Assembly (NCBI GenBank): GCA_030425045.1
Contig: JAUHVL010000004.1
Span: 158,402 to 222,401, forward strand
Length of the DNA: 64,000 nucleotides
Source: a bacterium
GTDB taxonomy: Bacteria; Bdellovibrionota; Bacteriovoracia; Bacteriovoracales; Bacteriovoracaceae
Direction of reading: 5' to 3'
In this document: in pieces, positions 1-8,599 of the stretch
Position numbering within the stretch: the first letter of the stretch is position 1
How the letters are laid out: each line of letters opens with the position of its first letter
Notes under the pieces: generated by a model
Told to the model about the DNA's origin: nothing
The model's input: only the letters and a program-made list of their open reading frames with translations
Database searches by the model: none
Program-made: the position numbers and the translations under genes

Positions 1-632
1 CTATAAGGCTGAGATATTAAGATTGGAATAATGGCCAAAATTCCCGCTATTAAAAACGAGTAAAAATACTTTCTTGGAAAGGTACTAAAATAACACACCA
101 CAGCTATAGAGATAAAACAGATCATGAAACTACCAAAGTCTGGCTGAAATAAGAGCAGAAAAATTGGTGTATATAAAATGAATGTTTGCTCGATTCGCTT
201 TTTAAAATCGACATTAAAAAAGTTTTCAAAGTAATTTATCGACATCAATAACGTAGAATATTTTAAAAACTCTCCTGGTTGAAAGCGAAAACCTGCGACT
301 TGAATCCATCTGGTCGCTCCTTTAATTTCAACACCAATGCCGGGAAATAAAGTAGCTGCACAACAAAATCCGATAAAGAGATGTATTAAAGGGGCGTACT
401 TAATCCAAAAAGTAATTTTTGTTTTATAAAAAAAGATCACCATGCCTATCGACATCAATAAATAAATCAGCTGTTTTTTTACGTAGAATGCGCTATCGCC
501 ATAGACTTCTTGTGACAGTATAAAACTTGAGGAATAAACCATGATAAGGCCAATCAACGTAATGACAGAAAGTACGTACAAAAAGTATCGAAATGTTCTA
601 TCTAGGCCAAATGAAAATGATAATCCCCGCAT
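1..632 (-). CDS. ftsW: FtsW-type peptidoglycan glycosyltransferase, 3' end outside window
   Basis: This is the N-terminal 210 residues of a SEDS-family polytopic membrane protein; the gene runs off the left edge. I translated it directly from the reverse strand. The start is ATG at 630-632 (MRGLSFSFGLD), followed by hydrophobic segments and the SEDS hallmark loop KGATRWIQVAGFRFQPGEF, which corresponds to the usual NGARRWI...QPSE region. FtsW polymerises septal glycan strands from lipid II together with the class B PBP FtsI, which is encoded upstream at 6375-8282. The position at the end of a dcw cluster favours FtsW over RodA. There is no strong Shine-Dalgarno sequence in the 84-base gap before it. 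Confidence 0.9.
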   Translation of the reverse strand, partial: MRGLSFSFGLDRTFRYFLYVLSVITLIGLIMVYSSSFILSQEVYGDSAFYVKKQLIYLLMSIGMVIFFYKTKITFWIKYAPLIHLFIGFCCAATLFPGIGVEIKGATRWIQVAGFRFQPGEFLKYSTLLMSINYFENFFNVDFKKRIEQTFILYTPIFLLLFQPDFGSFMICFISIAVVCYFSTFPRKYFYSFLIAGILAIIPILISQPY

Positions 633-716
633 ATTAACATTTTAACACGACTGCAAAATCTTACAATGAAGTAATAGTATTTTCTTGAAGCTTTGCTTCT
701 TGAGTTTTTTACAAAC

Positions 717-1100
717 TTATTTATTGATTTTTATTTTGTTACCTTGCTTATCAAGAGCAACCATAATGACTTTAGCGCTTGTCGCTTGAAATTCTTGTCT
801 TGAAGTTACGTCAACTTTAAAAACATCAACATCAATGACCATTGAAGTATTTCCAACACTAGAAACTTTTCCACGTAAACAAATTTGATCTCCAACTTTC
901 ATGGGAAGATGAAACTCAACCGCTTCAATTTTTGCCGTAACAACATTGTGTCCGCAGTATCGACTAGCACTCATAACAGCAACTAAATCAATCCAGCCAA
1001 GAATGACTCCCCCAAACACCGACCCCAAAGGATTGGCGTGCTCGGGCATAACGATATGATTAACTTCTACAACAGATGGGCAAGGATTAGATTCTGCCAT
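717..1100 (-). CDS. Acyl-CoA thioesterase, hotdog fold (YciA/ACOT-like)
   Basis: This 127-residue single-hotdog protein has the acyl-CoA thioesterase signature: an N-terminal strand with HANPLGSVFGGVILGWID, then an A-x-x-x-A helix, followed by VEFHLPMKVGD and the C-terminal strand. Family members hydrolyse acyl-CoAs in the cytoplasm and form hexamers. The start codon lies three bases after the murD stop, so the gene is probably co-transcribed with the cell-wall genes. A thioesterase between murD and ftsW is not a standard dcw member. Its substrate cannot be read from the sequence. The family assignment is firm and the precise role is unknown. Confidence 0.85.
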   Translation of the reverse strand: MAESNPCPSVVEVNHIVMPEHANPLGSVFGGVILGWIDLVAVMSASRYCGHNVVTAKIEAVEFHLPMKVGDQICLRGKVSSVGNTSMVIDVDVFKVDVTSRQEFQATSAKVIMVALDKQGNKIKINK

Positions 1101-1103
1101 TGA

Positions 1104-2486
1104 TTAAAGTTGATAAACGAGTTTTTTAAAGTAATTCCCACGTTCCTCGTAGTCTCTAAAAAAGTCTGTGGCAGGCGCACCAGGAGAAAGAACGATCTTA
1201 TCACCCGTTCTTGATTTTTGATAAGCAAGAAGTACGGACTCTTCGAAACTACCAACAATAAAGGTTTGAGAGTGAGCACCAAGAGCCCTATTAAGTCCTT
1301 CTTTGTTTTCACCAACAAGAACAAGCACTCTAGCATGATCGATAATATCATCTACATAATTTTCGTACTCAATACCTTCGATTTCTTTACCACCAGCGAT
1401 TAAAATCACAGGGTTTTTAAAAGACTTAATCCCTTCAACCATTTCACCAATTTTTTCCGACTTAGAATCGTTATAGAAAGAAACACCATTTTTTTCCATT
1501 AAGAATTCTAAACGATGAGGAATTCCTGGAAATTTCTCTATTGTTTTTTGAATTGATGAGTCGGAAACATCTAAGGCCTTACAAGCAGTCGTTGCCGCAA
1601 GTAAGTTTTCTCGGTTACTTTGACCAACGATTCTCATCGAGCCAACTTTAAATTCTGAGTGGTAATTAATATTGGAATGAATTCTTCTATTGTGAAAGTG
1701 TGTCCCTTGAACTTCATTCATTACACCAATCGTAACGAACGATTTTCTTGAGTACCAATACGTTTGGCAATTGGCATTTCTAAAGAATGTATTATTTGCC
1801 AGTCGATCAAAGTTAACAATCAAGGTGTCATCTGGTGATAACATTTTTACAATGGATAATTTCGCTTCGATATACTCACCCACTGAAGCAAAGAATTGAA
1901 GCTTTGGATTTTCAGCAATATTAGTAAAAACAACAAGCTTAGGATGAAAATCTTCTAACTTTCTCATTTGAATAGCTGAAACCTCAACAACAACATAGTC
2001 AGTTTTCTCATAGTCCTTTTGCATACTGTATTCAATAAACGGACTATCGCTGGTTCCACCAACGAAAACATTTTTTCCATCTTGCTTAAGAGCAAAGCCA
2101 ATCATATGAGCAACAGTTGTTCTCCCATGGCTTCCACAAACGGCGATAATAGGTTTACGACAAAGTTTATTCGCAAGAGCGAATTCACTATAAACTTCAC
2201 GTCCATTTCTTCTTGCAAGTTCTAATTGTGGTAACTCAGGATTAACAGCGGGTGAATAAACAACCACGTCAGCTTCGAGAAAGTCTTCGTCTTTATGCTC
2301 ACCAAAAGTCATTTGTGGAGTTGGTTGAATCTTCTTTAACTTTTTTATCGCTTTATTGAGGTCGAAGATCGGCTTAATATCGGTCACTCTAATTTCACAA
2401 TCTAAACGATTGAAAAAATTGATTAGAGTAAATCCAGTTTTGCCAATACCAACAATTAAGATTTTTTTGTTTCTAAATCGATCCAC
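1104..2486 (-). CDS. murD: UDP-N-acetylmuramoylalanine--D-glutamate ligase, divergent
   Basis: At 460 residues this is the usual MurD length. It has an N-terminal Rossmann-like UDP-binding domain (KILIVGIGKTGF), a central ATPase domain and a C-terminal domain with PHRLEF, YNDSKSEK and LSPGAPATDFF. Position between mraY and ftsW supports MurD, which adds D-Glu to UDP-MurNAc-L-Ala. Several normally conserved residues are changed. The P-loop at 118-124 reads GSHGRTT, with Arg-122 replacing the catalytic Lys. The usual N-x-T-x-D-H-x-D segment reads NIAENPKL near 189-196, and the NDSK-A-T-N motif lost its T-N. The Glu of EVSAIQM (168) and the Lys usually carbamylated (EAKL, 209) are kept. It may be a working divergent enzyme or a partly degenerate one. 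Confidence 0.8.
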   Translation of the reverse strand: MDRFRNKKILIVGIGKTGFTLINFFNRLDCEIRVTDIKPIFDLNKAIKKLKKIQPTPQMTFGEHKDEDFLEADVVVYSPAVNPELPQLELARRNGREVYSEFALANKLCRKPIIAVCGSHGRTTVAHMIGFALKQDGKNVFVGGTSDSPFIEYSMQKDYEKTDYVVVEVSAIQMRKLEDFHPKLVVFTNIAENPKLQFFASVGEYIEAKLSIVKMLSPDDTLIVNFDRLANNTFFRNANCQTYWYSRKSFVTIGVMNEVQGTHFHNRRIHSNINYHSEFKVGSMRIVGQSNRENLLAATTACKALDVSDSSIQKTIEKFPGIPHRLEFLMEKNGVSFYNDSKSEKIGEMVEGIKSFKNPVILIAGGKEIEGIEYENYVDDIIDHARVLVLVGENKEGLNRALGAHSQTFIVGSFEESVLLAYQKSRTGDKIVLSPGAPATDFFRDYEERGNYFKKLVYQL

Positions 2487-2489
2487 AAT

Positions 2490-3566
2490 TTACCTCATTT
2501 TTAATGTAGCTATTGATACAAGGGCCAAAAAAATACTAATAATCCAAAAGCGTACGATCACTTTTGGCTCAGGCCAACCCAATAACTCAAAATGGTGATG
2601 AATAGGCGCCATTTTGAATATTCTCTTTTTTCGCGTCTTATAAGAAGCGACTTGTAAAATAACAGAAAATGTCTCAACAACAAAGACCCCGCCAATAATG
2701 CTGAATAATAATTCGCTCTTACAAAGTACGGCCATAATGCCTAGCATGCCGCCAAGCGACAATGAGCCAACATCACCCATAAAAATTTGAGCAGGATATG
2801 AGTTGTACCATAAGAACCCGACACCGGCGCCGAAAACGGCCATGGCCAGTACAGCAAGCTCCCCTGAGTTTTCAACATATGGAATGTATAAATAATTTGA
2901 AATCTCTGAGTGACCTGACGCATAGGAAATCACCCCTAAGGCCAAAACACTCGTCATAATGGGGCCAATGGCAAGCCCATCTAAACCATCGGTTAAATTG
3001 ACCGCATTACTAGAACCCACAATGACAAACATAATAAAAGGAACAAAAAACCAGCCGAGCTGATAATTCACTCCTTTTAGAAAAGGAACATGAAGAGTTG
3101 AATCAACAACATTAAATTTCAAAAGAAAAAATCCTGCGAGACCTGCAGTTATCAATTGCCACAAAAGCTTCCCTCTTGCAGAAATGCCCTTGGTGTTTTT
3201 CTTTCCAATTTTTAAAAAGTCATCCAAGAAACCTAAGCAAAAATAAGAAACTAAAACAAACAAAGTAATAAGCAGAGGATGCGAGTTAAAATTTCCGGTA
3301 ATTAATAATGCACCAACCACAGAGCCAACGAGAAATACGCCACCCATGGTAGGAGTTCCCGCTTTTTTGAAGTGAGACTCTGGCCCATCATCTCTTACGA
3401 TTTGACCAAACTGCTTTCTTTTCATCCAAGAGATAAAGTATTTTCCCCATAAAATACTTATCGTAGCGGCAACAGCAAATGACACGATTGATCGAAATGT
3501 AATATACCTAAAGAGGTTAAAAAAGCTGATTTGCTCGCTAAGTGGATACAACAAATGATAAAGCAT
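2490..3566 (-). CDS. mraY: Phospho-N-acetylmuramoyl-pentapeptide transferase
   Basis: This 358-residue protein has about ten membrane segments and transfers phospho-MurNAc-pentapeptide to undecaprenyl phosphate, making lipid I at the inner membrane. Diagnostic motifs are the early GPESHFKKAGTPTMGG loop, the catalytic LGFLDDFLK segment, NLTDGLDGLAIG, FMGDVGSLSLGG and the C-terminal APIHHHFELLGWPE histidine motif, all intact. Length matches the family (about 360). It sits 3 bases upstream of murD and 75 bases downstream of murF; that gap starts with a small GC-rich hairpin overlapping the murF stop. Confidence 0.97.
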   Translation of the reverse strand: MLYHLLYPLSEQISFFNLFRYITFRSIVSFAVAATISILWGKYFISWMKRKQFGQIVRDDGPESHFKKAGTPTMGGVFLVGSVVGALLITGNFNSHPLLITLFVLVSYFCLGFLDDFLKIGKKNTKGISARGKLLWQLITAGLAGFFLLKFNVVDSTLHVPFLKGVNYQLGWFFVPFIMFVIVGSSNAVNLTDGLDGLAIGPIMTSVLALGVISYASGHSEISNYLYIPYVENSGELAVLAMAVFGAGVGFLWYNSYPAQIFMGDVGSLSLGGMLGIMAVLCKSELLFSIIGGVFVVETFSVILQVASYKTRKKRIFKMAPIHHHFELLGWPEPKVIVRFWIISIFLALVSIATLKMR

Positions 3567-3629
3567 ATTATCCCAAATTAATTGAGGTCAATTGTTAGTT
3601 ATACCCATATTAATGTGAATTTCATAGAC

Positions 3630-3644
3630 TAGCGCGCAGCGCTA
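3630..3644 (-). other. Short GC hairpin at the murF-mraY junction
   Basis: TAGCGC and GCGCTA form a perfect 6-bp stem around a 3-base loop. The hairpin includes the murF stop codon. No U-run follows on the minus strand, so it is not an intrinsic terminator. It may stabilise mRNA or act as an RNase boundary inside the operon (inference). Confidence 0.35.
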
Positions 3645-5033
3645 TTGAAAATAATCTATTAGTTTCTCAAGTGCAAGAGAGCGGCTTGCTTTAATTAAAA
3701 TATATTTATTTTCAATTTTTTCACTCTTTAAATTCTCAATCAGAATATTAACGTCACTAAACTTTTTAACGTTCTCTAATCTTCGTTCAAAAGGCACACC
3801 CATTTCGCCAACAAAAAAGATGTTTTCAAAGTTTTTTTGATGGATATATTCACCAAGCTCTTCATGAAAACGGATACTATCTGTTCCCAACTCCTTCATA
3901 TCTCCTAAAATTAAAAGGGAGTTCTTTTTATCTTGTCCCTCTCGCTTGAGAAGTCTTTCAAAAGTATCAATGGCAACCTTCATTGAAAGAGGATTGGCAT
4001 TATAGGCATCGAGATAAATTTTGTGTTTTTGAGTTTCAATAACTTCGCTACGATTTTTTTGTTTAGGCGAATAGGTCAACGCTGCTTCAAACAACTCATT
4101 GGTTTTTTCGGAAAACATTGTTCTTAATAAAATAAATGCCTGTGCTAAATTTTTTAAGAGATGATGTTCAACAATCTCATTAGTAAAAAGCCAAGAAGAA
4201 TTACCTTTACTAAGTTCAAGCCCTTCATTGGTAAAAGAAACTTTATAATGTCCATCGCGACCAAAGGTAATAACGCCAGGAAAATCTTTTAAACGATTAA
4301 GATAAATATCATCGGAAGGTAAAATTACGATTCCCTTTCCTTCAGTTGTCTCATTTATTACATGATAAAGTGATGACTTTTCTTTAAAAACTCCCTCCAA
4401 ATCAATTAATCTTTCTAAATGAGCTGCTCCAACATTTGTGATAAGGCCAGTATCTGGCAGAGCTGTTTCTGCTAAAAGACGTATTTCACTGGGAGCATTT
4501 GTACCCATTTCAACAATGGCAAAATCGTGCTCTTCAGTTAAGCGAAAAAGAGTTAAGGGGACGCCGATATGATTATTTAAATTCCCTTTCGTTGCTAAAA
4601 CTTTTCCTGGGAATACCGAGTTTAAAATATGAAAAAGTGCTTCTTTAGAGGAAGTTTTTCCGGCACTTCCCGTAAGGCCAATTATTTTTTTATGATCAAC
4701 TTTCCAATACTTAACACATTCACTGGCCAGTTCACGAATATAGACAAAAATATCTTCAACTAAAACAAAAGTGATCTTATGATCTTCTACAAATGGCCTT
4801 AGAACTTCCGGAAATGTTCTCTTTTTTTCTGCAATGATTACTTTTATCGAGCTATGCTCAACAATATTTTCAAGCATTGAGTGAGCATCGAAATTTTCAC
4901 CGTAAAGACAAATAAAAGCATTTTCATCAGCAATATTTCTCGTATCCGTTGAAACCACCAGATCTGAGTCAATCTCCTTTCCGAGAATCTCTTTAAAGGT
5001 TTTAGGTAATTGAATTAAGCTTTTTGAAATCAT
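3642..5033 (-). CDS. murF: UDP-N-acetylmuramoyl-tripeptide--D-alanyl-D-alanine ligase
   Basis: This 463-residue Mur ligase adds D-Ala-D-Ala to UDP-MurNAc-tripeptide. The N-terminal domain ends with VSTDTRNI and the ATP site is GLTGSAGKTSSKE, an intact Lys-containing P-loop. It also has VEMGTNAPSEI, LITNVGAAHLERL and a C-terminal YNANPLSMKVAI and LGDMKELG, all typical of MurF. The start ATG overlaps the murE stop in an ATGA arrangement (4 bases), indicating translational coupling. Length and motifs are normal. Confidence 0.95.
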   Translation of the reverse strand: MISKSLIQLPKTFKEILGKEIDSDLVVSTDTRNIADENAFICLYGENFDAHSMLENIVEHSSIKVIIAEKKRTFPEVLRPFVEDHKITFVLVEDIFVYIRELASECVKYWKVDHKKIIGLTGSAGKTSSKEALFHILNSVFPGKVLATKGNLNNHIGVPLTLFRLTEEHDFAIVEMGTNAPSEIRLLAETALPDTGLITNVGAAHLERLIDLEGVFKEKSSLYHVINETTEGKGIVILPSDDIYLNRLKDFPGVITFGRDGHYKVSFTNEGLELSKGNSSWLFTNEIVEHHLLKNLAQAFILLRTMFSEKTNELFEAALTYSPKQKNRSEVIETQKHKIYLDAYNANPLSMKVAIDTFERLLKREGQDKKNSLLILGDMKELGTDSIRFHEELGEYIHQKNFENIFFVGEMGVPFERRLENVKKFSDVNILIENLKSEKIENKYILIKASRSLALEKLIDYFQ

Positions 5034-6382
5034 ATTAAGGATTTTACAATATCTTGATCGGAAAAATAACTTCTAATGCTATTTACTTCTTGGTATTTTT
5101 CGTGACCTTTGCCAGCAATAACAATAATATCTCCAGTCGAACTTTCGGCATATGAAGTTCTGATGGCCTCTTCTCTATTGTTAATAATTTTATAATCTTT
5201 CTCGACAGCACTAGCTATCATTTGTGTGATAACTTCAGGATCTTCTGTTCTAGGATTGTCATCCGTTAAATAAATTGAATCAGCAAACTGAGAAGCAATT
5301 TTTCCCATTATTGCTCTTTTTTCTTTATCACGATCTCCACCACAGCCAAAAACTACATTTAGTTTTCTATCAGAGAAATTATTTTTTATTTCACTTAACA
5401 ATTTCTCTAATGCATCTGGTGTATGAGCATAGTCGATAACAAACATTCGCCCATCAATGTCGAAAATTTCAAAGCGTCCCTCAGGATAACTTATTTCTTT
5501 TAAATCAATTCCAGTTTTAATAGCAAGAACTTCAGAGACGAGACCATAAGCAAGTTCAAAGTTTTCTTTATGGTACTTAATATCAAAATATGAATTCAAA
5601 TGATCTAACTTAAGTTTATCAAAGCCTTTAACTTTTTTATGAGGAATTTTCTTTTCTTCAAGCAAACTTATGATCTCTAAGTTGTGAGGAATAAGAAGAG
5701 GTCTCTTTGTATAATTAAGTATTTTTGCCTTAGCTTTAAAATACTCTTCCATCGACTTGTGATAATCGAGGTGGTCCTGAGTAAAATTTGTCCAACCAGC
5801 AATATCTAACTTGAGATCACCTAGTCTTTTCTGTTCAAGGCCATGACTAGAAACTTCCATCGCCAAAACTTTTACATTATCAGAAAGTAACGATAATCCT
5901 CTTCTTAATTCTATATACCCCGGCGTGGTCATTTTAAAATCATGAACAAGCTCACCATTTTCTAGTAAACCTAAAGTGCCTAGTGTTGCTACGGGTATTT
6001 TATTTTGTTTTAAAATTTCTGTAATAAAACTAACCGTAGATGTTTTGCCATTTGTCCCCGTGACACCAATTATTTTTATATCCCTTAGAGGATATATTGT
6101 ATTCGCTAGGTTTATTTGTAACTTTTCAAAGTCTTCTTCACCAACTGATATAACTTTAGGATGGTTATAACCTCCTAAGACAATTACACAACCAGCTAAA
6201 CTTTGCTCCAATCTTTTTTCAAATATTTCTTTTGACTTGGGATCATTTGATAAACGATAGAAAGCAATTGTCTCGTCATCAGCTCTATCTAAATAACTTG
6301 TTAATTGATTTAACTTTTCGAAATTAACATTGTTTTCTTTTTTGAGATAAGGCGCGAGGTATGATGAAACTGTATTAGTCAT
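5030..6382 (-). CDS. murE: UDP-N-acetylmuramoyl-tripeptide synthetase, meso-DAP type
   Basis: This 450-residue Mur ligase adds the third stem-peptide residue. It shows GVTGTNGKTSTVSFITE (P-loop), TTPGYIELRRGL, AMEVSSHGL, TNFTQDHLDYH and VIDYAHTPDALEKLL. The DNPRTEDP segment in the C-terminal domain carries the DNPR signature associated with meso-diaminopimelate, so the stem peptide is predicted to be the Gram-negative type. It is somewhat shorter than the E. coli enzyme, mainly at the N-terminus. It overlaps ftsI upstream by 8 bases and murF downstream by 4. Confidence 0.95.
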   Translation of the reverse strand: MTNTVSSYLAPYLKKENNVNFEKLNQLTSYLDRADDETIAFYRLSNDPKSKEIFEKRLEQSLAGCVIVLGGYNHPKVISVGEEDFEKLQINLANTIYPLRDIKIIGVTGTNGKTSTVSFITEILKQNKIPVATLGTLGLLENGELVHDFKMTTPGYIELRRGLSLLSDNVKVLAMEVSSHGLEQKRLGDLKLDIAGWTNFTQDHLDYHKSMEEYFKAKAKILNYTKRPLLIPHNLEIISLLEEKKIPHKKVKGFDKLKLDHLNSYFDIKYHKENFELAYGLVSEVLAIKTGIDLKEISYPEGRFEIFDIDGRMFVIDYAHTPDALEKLLSEIKNNFSDRKLNVVFGCGGDRDKEKRAIMGKIASQFADSIYLTDDNPRTEDPEVITQMIASAVEKDYKIINNREEAIRTSYAESSTGDIIVIAGKGHEKYQEVNSIRSYFSDQDIVKSLI

Positions 6383-8282
6383 AAGAAGGCGGGCTATATT
6401 CTATATTAATAATTGTTTTACTCGTAATTTTCGTTCCCGCCGGAGGTGACTGACTTTCTACAATCCCAATCCCTGTTTCACGAAAGTTTACATTCATTTT
6501 CTCTAATAGTTTTTTCACACTTCTTTTATCAAGGCCAATAAAATTTGGAACATCTCCATCTTTTATTTTTCTTGGGGAACTTTGTCTTACTTTTACGGTA
6601 TCAAGCACACCATTTGTTTCGGTTTCATCATCTAATGCCAGCTTATCAAATTCTTTTTTTCTATAGAGAATATGAGACATAACCTCTCTCACCACTGGAG
6701 CAGCGACAACACTTCCATAATAATGTTCTTTTGGATTATCGACATAAGCGTAAACAACAAATCTATTTTTTACATTGACGGGGTAGCCAATAAAGCCGGA
6801 AACATATCCTTTATAACCTCCGTTATTATCTACTCTCTGAGCAGTAGAGGTTTTACCCGCAATGTTAAAAAATTTAATTTTTGCACTTCCCCCGGTACCA
6901 TTTTCAACAACACTTTCAAGTATTTTCTCGAGCTCAACTGCTGTATCGATCGACAGCACTCTTCTTTTCTCTGTTTTCTTACCTTTAATAATTGTGGGCT
7001 GAACATAGACACCATTATTAGCAAGTGCTCCATAGGCGGCCATCATCTGTAAACCTGTTGTTGCGATTCCTTGCCCAAAACTGATATTTGACAGAGATAG
7101 TGGTGTCACTTGATCTTTGTCTGTCATGATTCCCCGAGACTCTCCGGGAAGTTCAATTCCCGTTTTCTTTCCAAAACCAAAATCTAAAAATGTTTTTTTA
7201 AGTTTGGGATACGTTAAATCAAAAGCAATTTTTGTTGTCCCAATATTTGAACTATGCTCTAAAATTTCTTTTACACTTAACCATTCAAATTTCTTCTTTG
7301 ATTCAGCTTCAGAAATAACATGTCCATTAATTTCAAAAGCTCCCCTTTCACAATAATAACTCGTCTCAGGTGTGGATATTTTATTTTCAAAAGCAGAAGC
7401 GACTGTAATTGACTTCATTGTTGATCCCGGCTCAAAAGGACTAGCAATAAAAGATAATCCTCTATCTCTTGCCTTTGACTTACCAACTTCATTGGGATCA
7501 AAACTTGGATAATTGGCCATGGCAAGGATTTCACCTGTTTCAACATCCATCACACCAACACCGCCGTGATCTGCACCAAACTTTTCAATGGATTGTTTTA
7601 AGTATTTTTCCGCTACGGATTGTATTTCTTTATCTATTGAAAGGTATAAATCTTTACTAAGTTTTGACTTAGTTTCTCTTTCAAACTTTACGGCCCTCCC
7701 CTTGGCGTCCTTTATGTAACGTATAACGGTCGGCTCACCTCTTAATTCTTTATCAAAAGAATACTCAACTCCAGAGAGGCCAATATTATCGACCCCGACA
7801 AAACCTAAGATTTGCGAGCCAACTTCATGATTTGGATAAACTCTTTTAGGAACAGAGTCTATATAGATTCCCTCAAGTTTTTTTATCTTTTTGACTTGTT
7901 CTTTTGTTAATTCAATTTTTCTGGCTAACCACGTATAGTTTTTACGATTTGAAATTCTTTTTTTAATAAAGTTTAAACTCAATCGTGGTTCTATTTTCGA
8001 TAACTCTCTATAGGGTTTCCACTTATTCTTTTTAATATTTTTTGGAATGGTAAAAATACTATAGGTTTGAATATTAATGGCCAGAGGGTTTCCATTACGG
8101 TCATAAATATTACCCCTTTTGGGATAAACTTTTGCTTCTCTAAAAAATTGACTTTTAGATCTTGCAATCAATTCTTTACGATCTAAGACCTGAACCTTAA
8201 ACGCTTTTCCAACAACCAGCAAAAACATTGTTGAAAAAACAAAGAAAAGAAATTTAACTCTTTTTTTAGAGCCTACTTCCAT
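6375..8282 (-). CDS. ftsI: Class B penicillin-binding protein (FtsI/PBP3) with PASTA domain
   Basis: This 635-residue septal transpeptidase has one N-terminal membrane anchor (about residues 9-27) and a dimerisation region starting PKRGNIYDRNGNPLA. The transpeptidase domain carries the catalytic STMK motif (about 288) and SSN (about 346). The third motif reads AGKTSTAQ (about 474), where KTG is usual, so the Gly is Ser here. A single PASTA domain (about 575-635, starting GDVPNFIGL) closes the protein. The motif change is confirmed in the DNA. It is co-transcribed with ftsL (2-base gap) and murE (8-base overlap). It should work with FtsW at the division septum. Confidence 0.94.
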   Translation of the reverse strand: MEVGSKKRVKFLFFVFSTMFLLVVGKAFKVQVLDRKELIARSKSQFFREAKVYPKRGNIYDRNGNPLAINIQTYSIFTIPKNIKKNKWKPYRELSKIEPRLSLNFIKKRISNRKNYTWLARKIELTKEQVKKIKKLEGIYIDSVPKRVYPNHEVGSQILGFVGVDNIGLSGVEYSFDKELRGEPTVIRYIKDAKGRAVKFERETKSKLSKDLYLSIDKEIQSVAEKYLKQSIEKFGADHGGVGVMDVETGEILAMANYPSFDPNEVGKSKARDRGLSFIASPFEPGSTMKSITVASAFENKISTPETSYYCERGAFEINGHVISEAESKKKFEWLSVKEILEHSSNIGTTKIAFDLTYPKLKKTFLDFGFGKKTGIELPGESRGIMTDKDQVTPLSLSNISFGQGIATTGLQMMAAYGALANNGVYVQPTIIKGKKTEKRRVLSIDTAVELEKILESVVENGTGGSAKIKFFNIAGKTSTAQRVDNNGGYKGYVSGFIGYPVNVKNRFVVYAYVDNPKEHYYGSVVAAPVVREVMSHILYRKKEFDKLALDDETETNGVLDTVKVRQSSPRKIKDGDVPNFIGLDKRSVKKLLEKMNVNFRETGIGIVESQSPPAGTKITSKTIINIEYSPPSYD

Positions 8283-8284
8283 AC

Positions 8285-8584
8285 TTACCTAATAATAATA
8301 ATTTGATCTTGCTTCGGCTTATAAAGGCCATGTTTTCTAGCGAGTGCTCTCAACTTTCTGATTGATAACAATTTCGCTTTTTTTGCTTTGAGCTCTTTGT
8401 TTTCAAAAACGACTCTTTCTATGTCTTTATTAAGTGCTGATATTTTATAATCCATTTCAACACCTTTCATTCTAAATAAGACAAACAAAACACCAAACAT
8501 TGTAAAAGCTAAGACGAATGGTAATACTCTTGAACTTAGTAATAGTGATTTGAGTTTGGCAATAAATCCTTTAGTTGCACTCAT
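8285..8584 (-). CDS. ftsL: FtsL-like division protein
   Basis: This 99-residue bitopic protein has a basic cytoplasmic N-terminus, one membrane segment (about residues 20-40) and a heptad-rich periplasmic part (ISALNKDIERVVFENKELKAKK) predicted as a coiled coil, then LRALARKHGL. FtsL diverges in sequence but is recognised by size, topology and its place between rsmH and ftsI. It would partner FtsB-like proteins and activate FtsWI. A clear AAGGA lies upstream in the 15-base gap after rsmH. Confidence 0.8.
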   Translation of the reverse strand: MSATKGFIAKLKSLLLSSRVLPFVLAFTMFGVLFVLFRMKGVEMDYKISALNKDIERVVFENKELKAKKAKLLSIRKLRALARKHGLYKPKQDQIIIIR

Positions 8585-8599
8585 CGAAAAAGTCCTTTT

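Noticed and set aside
3567..3600. TTGACC...TAATAT before mraY as a promoter
   Set aside because: The spacer is only 15 bases and the -10 would overlap the mraY start codon; the gene is inside a tight operon.
6672..7052. Plus-strand ORF of 126 codons opposite ftsI
   Set aside because: Shadow of the strongly conserved ftsI transpeptidase domain on the other strand.
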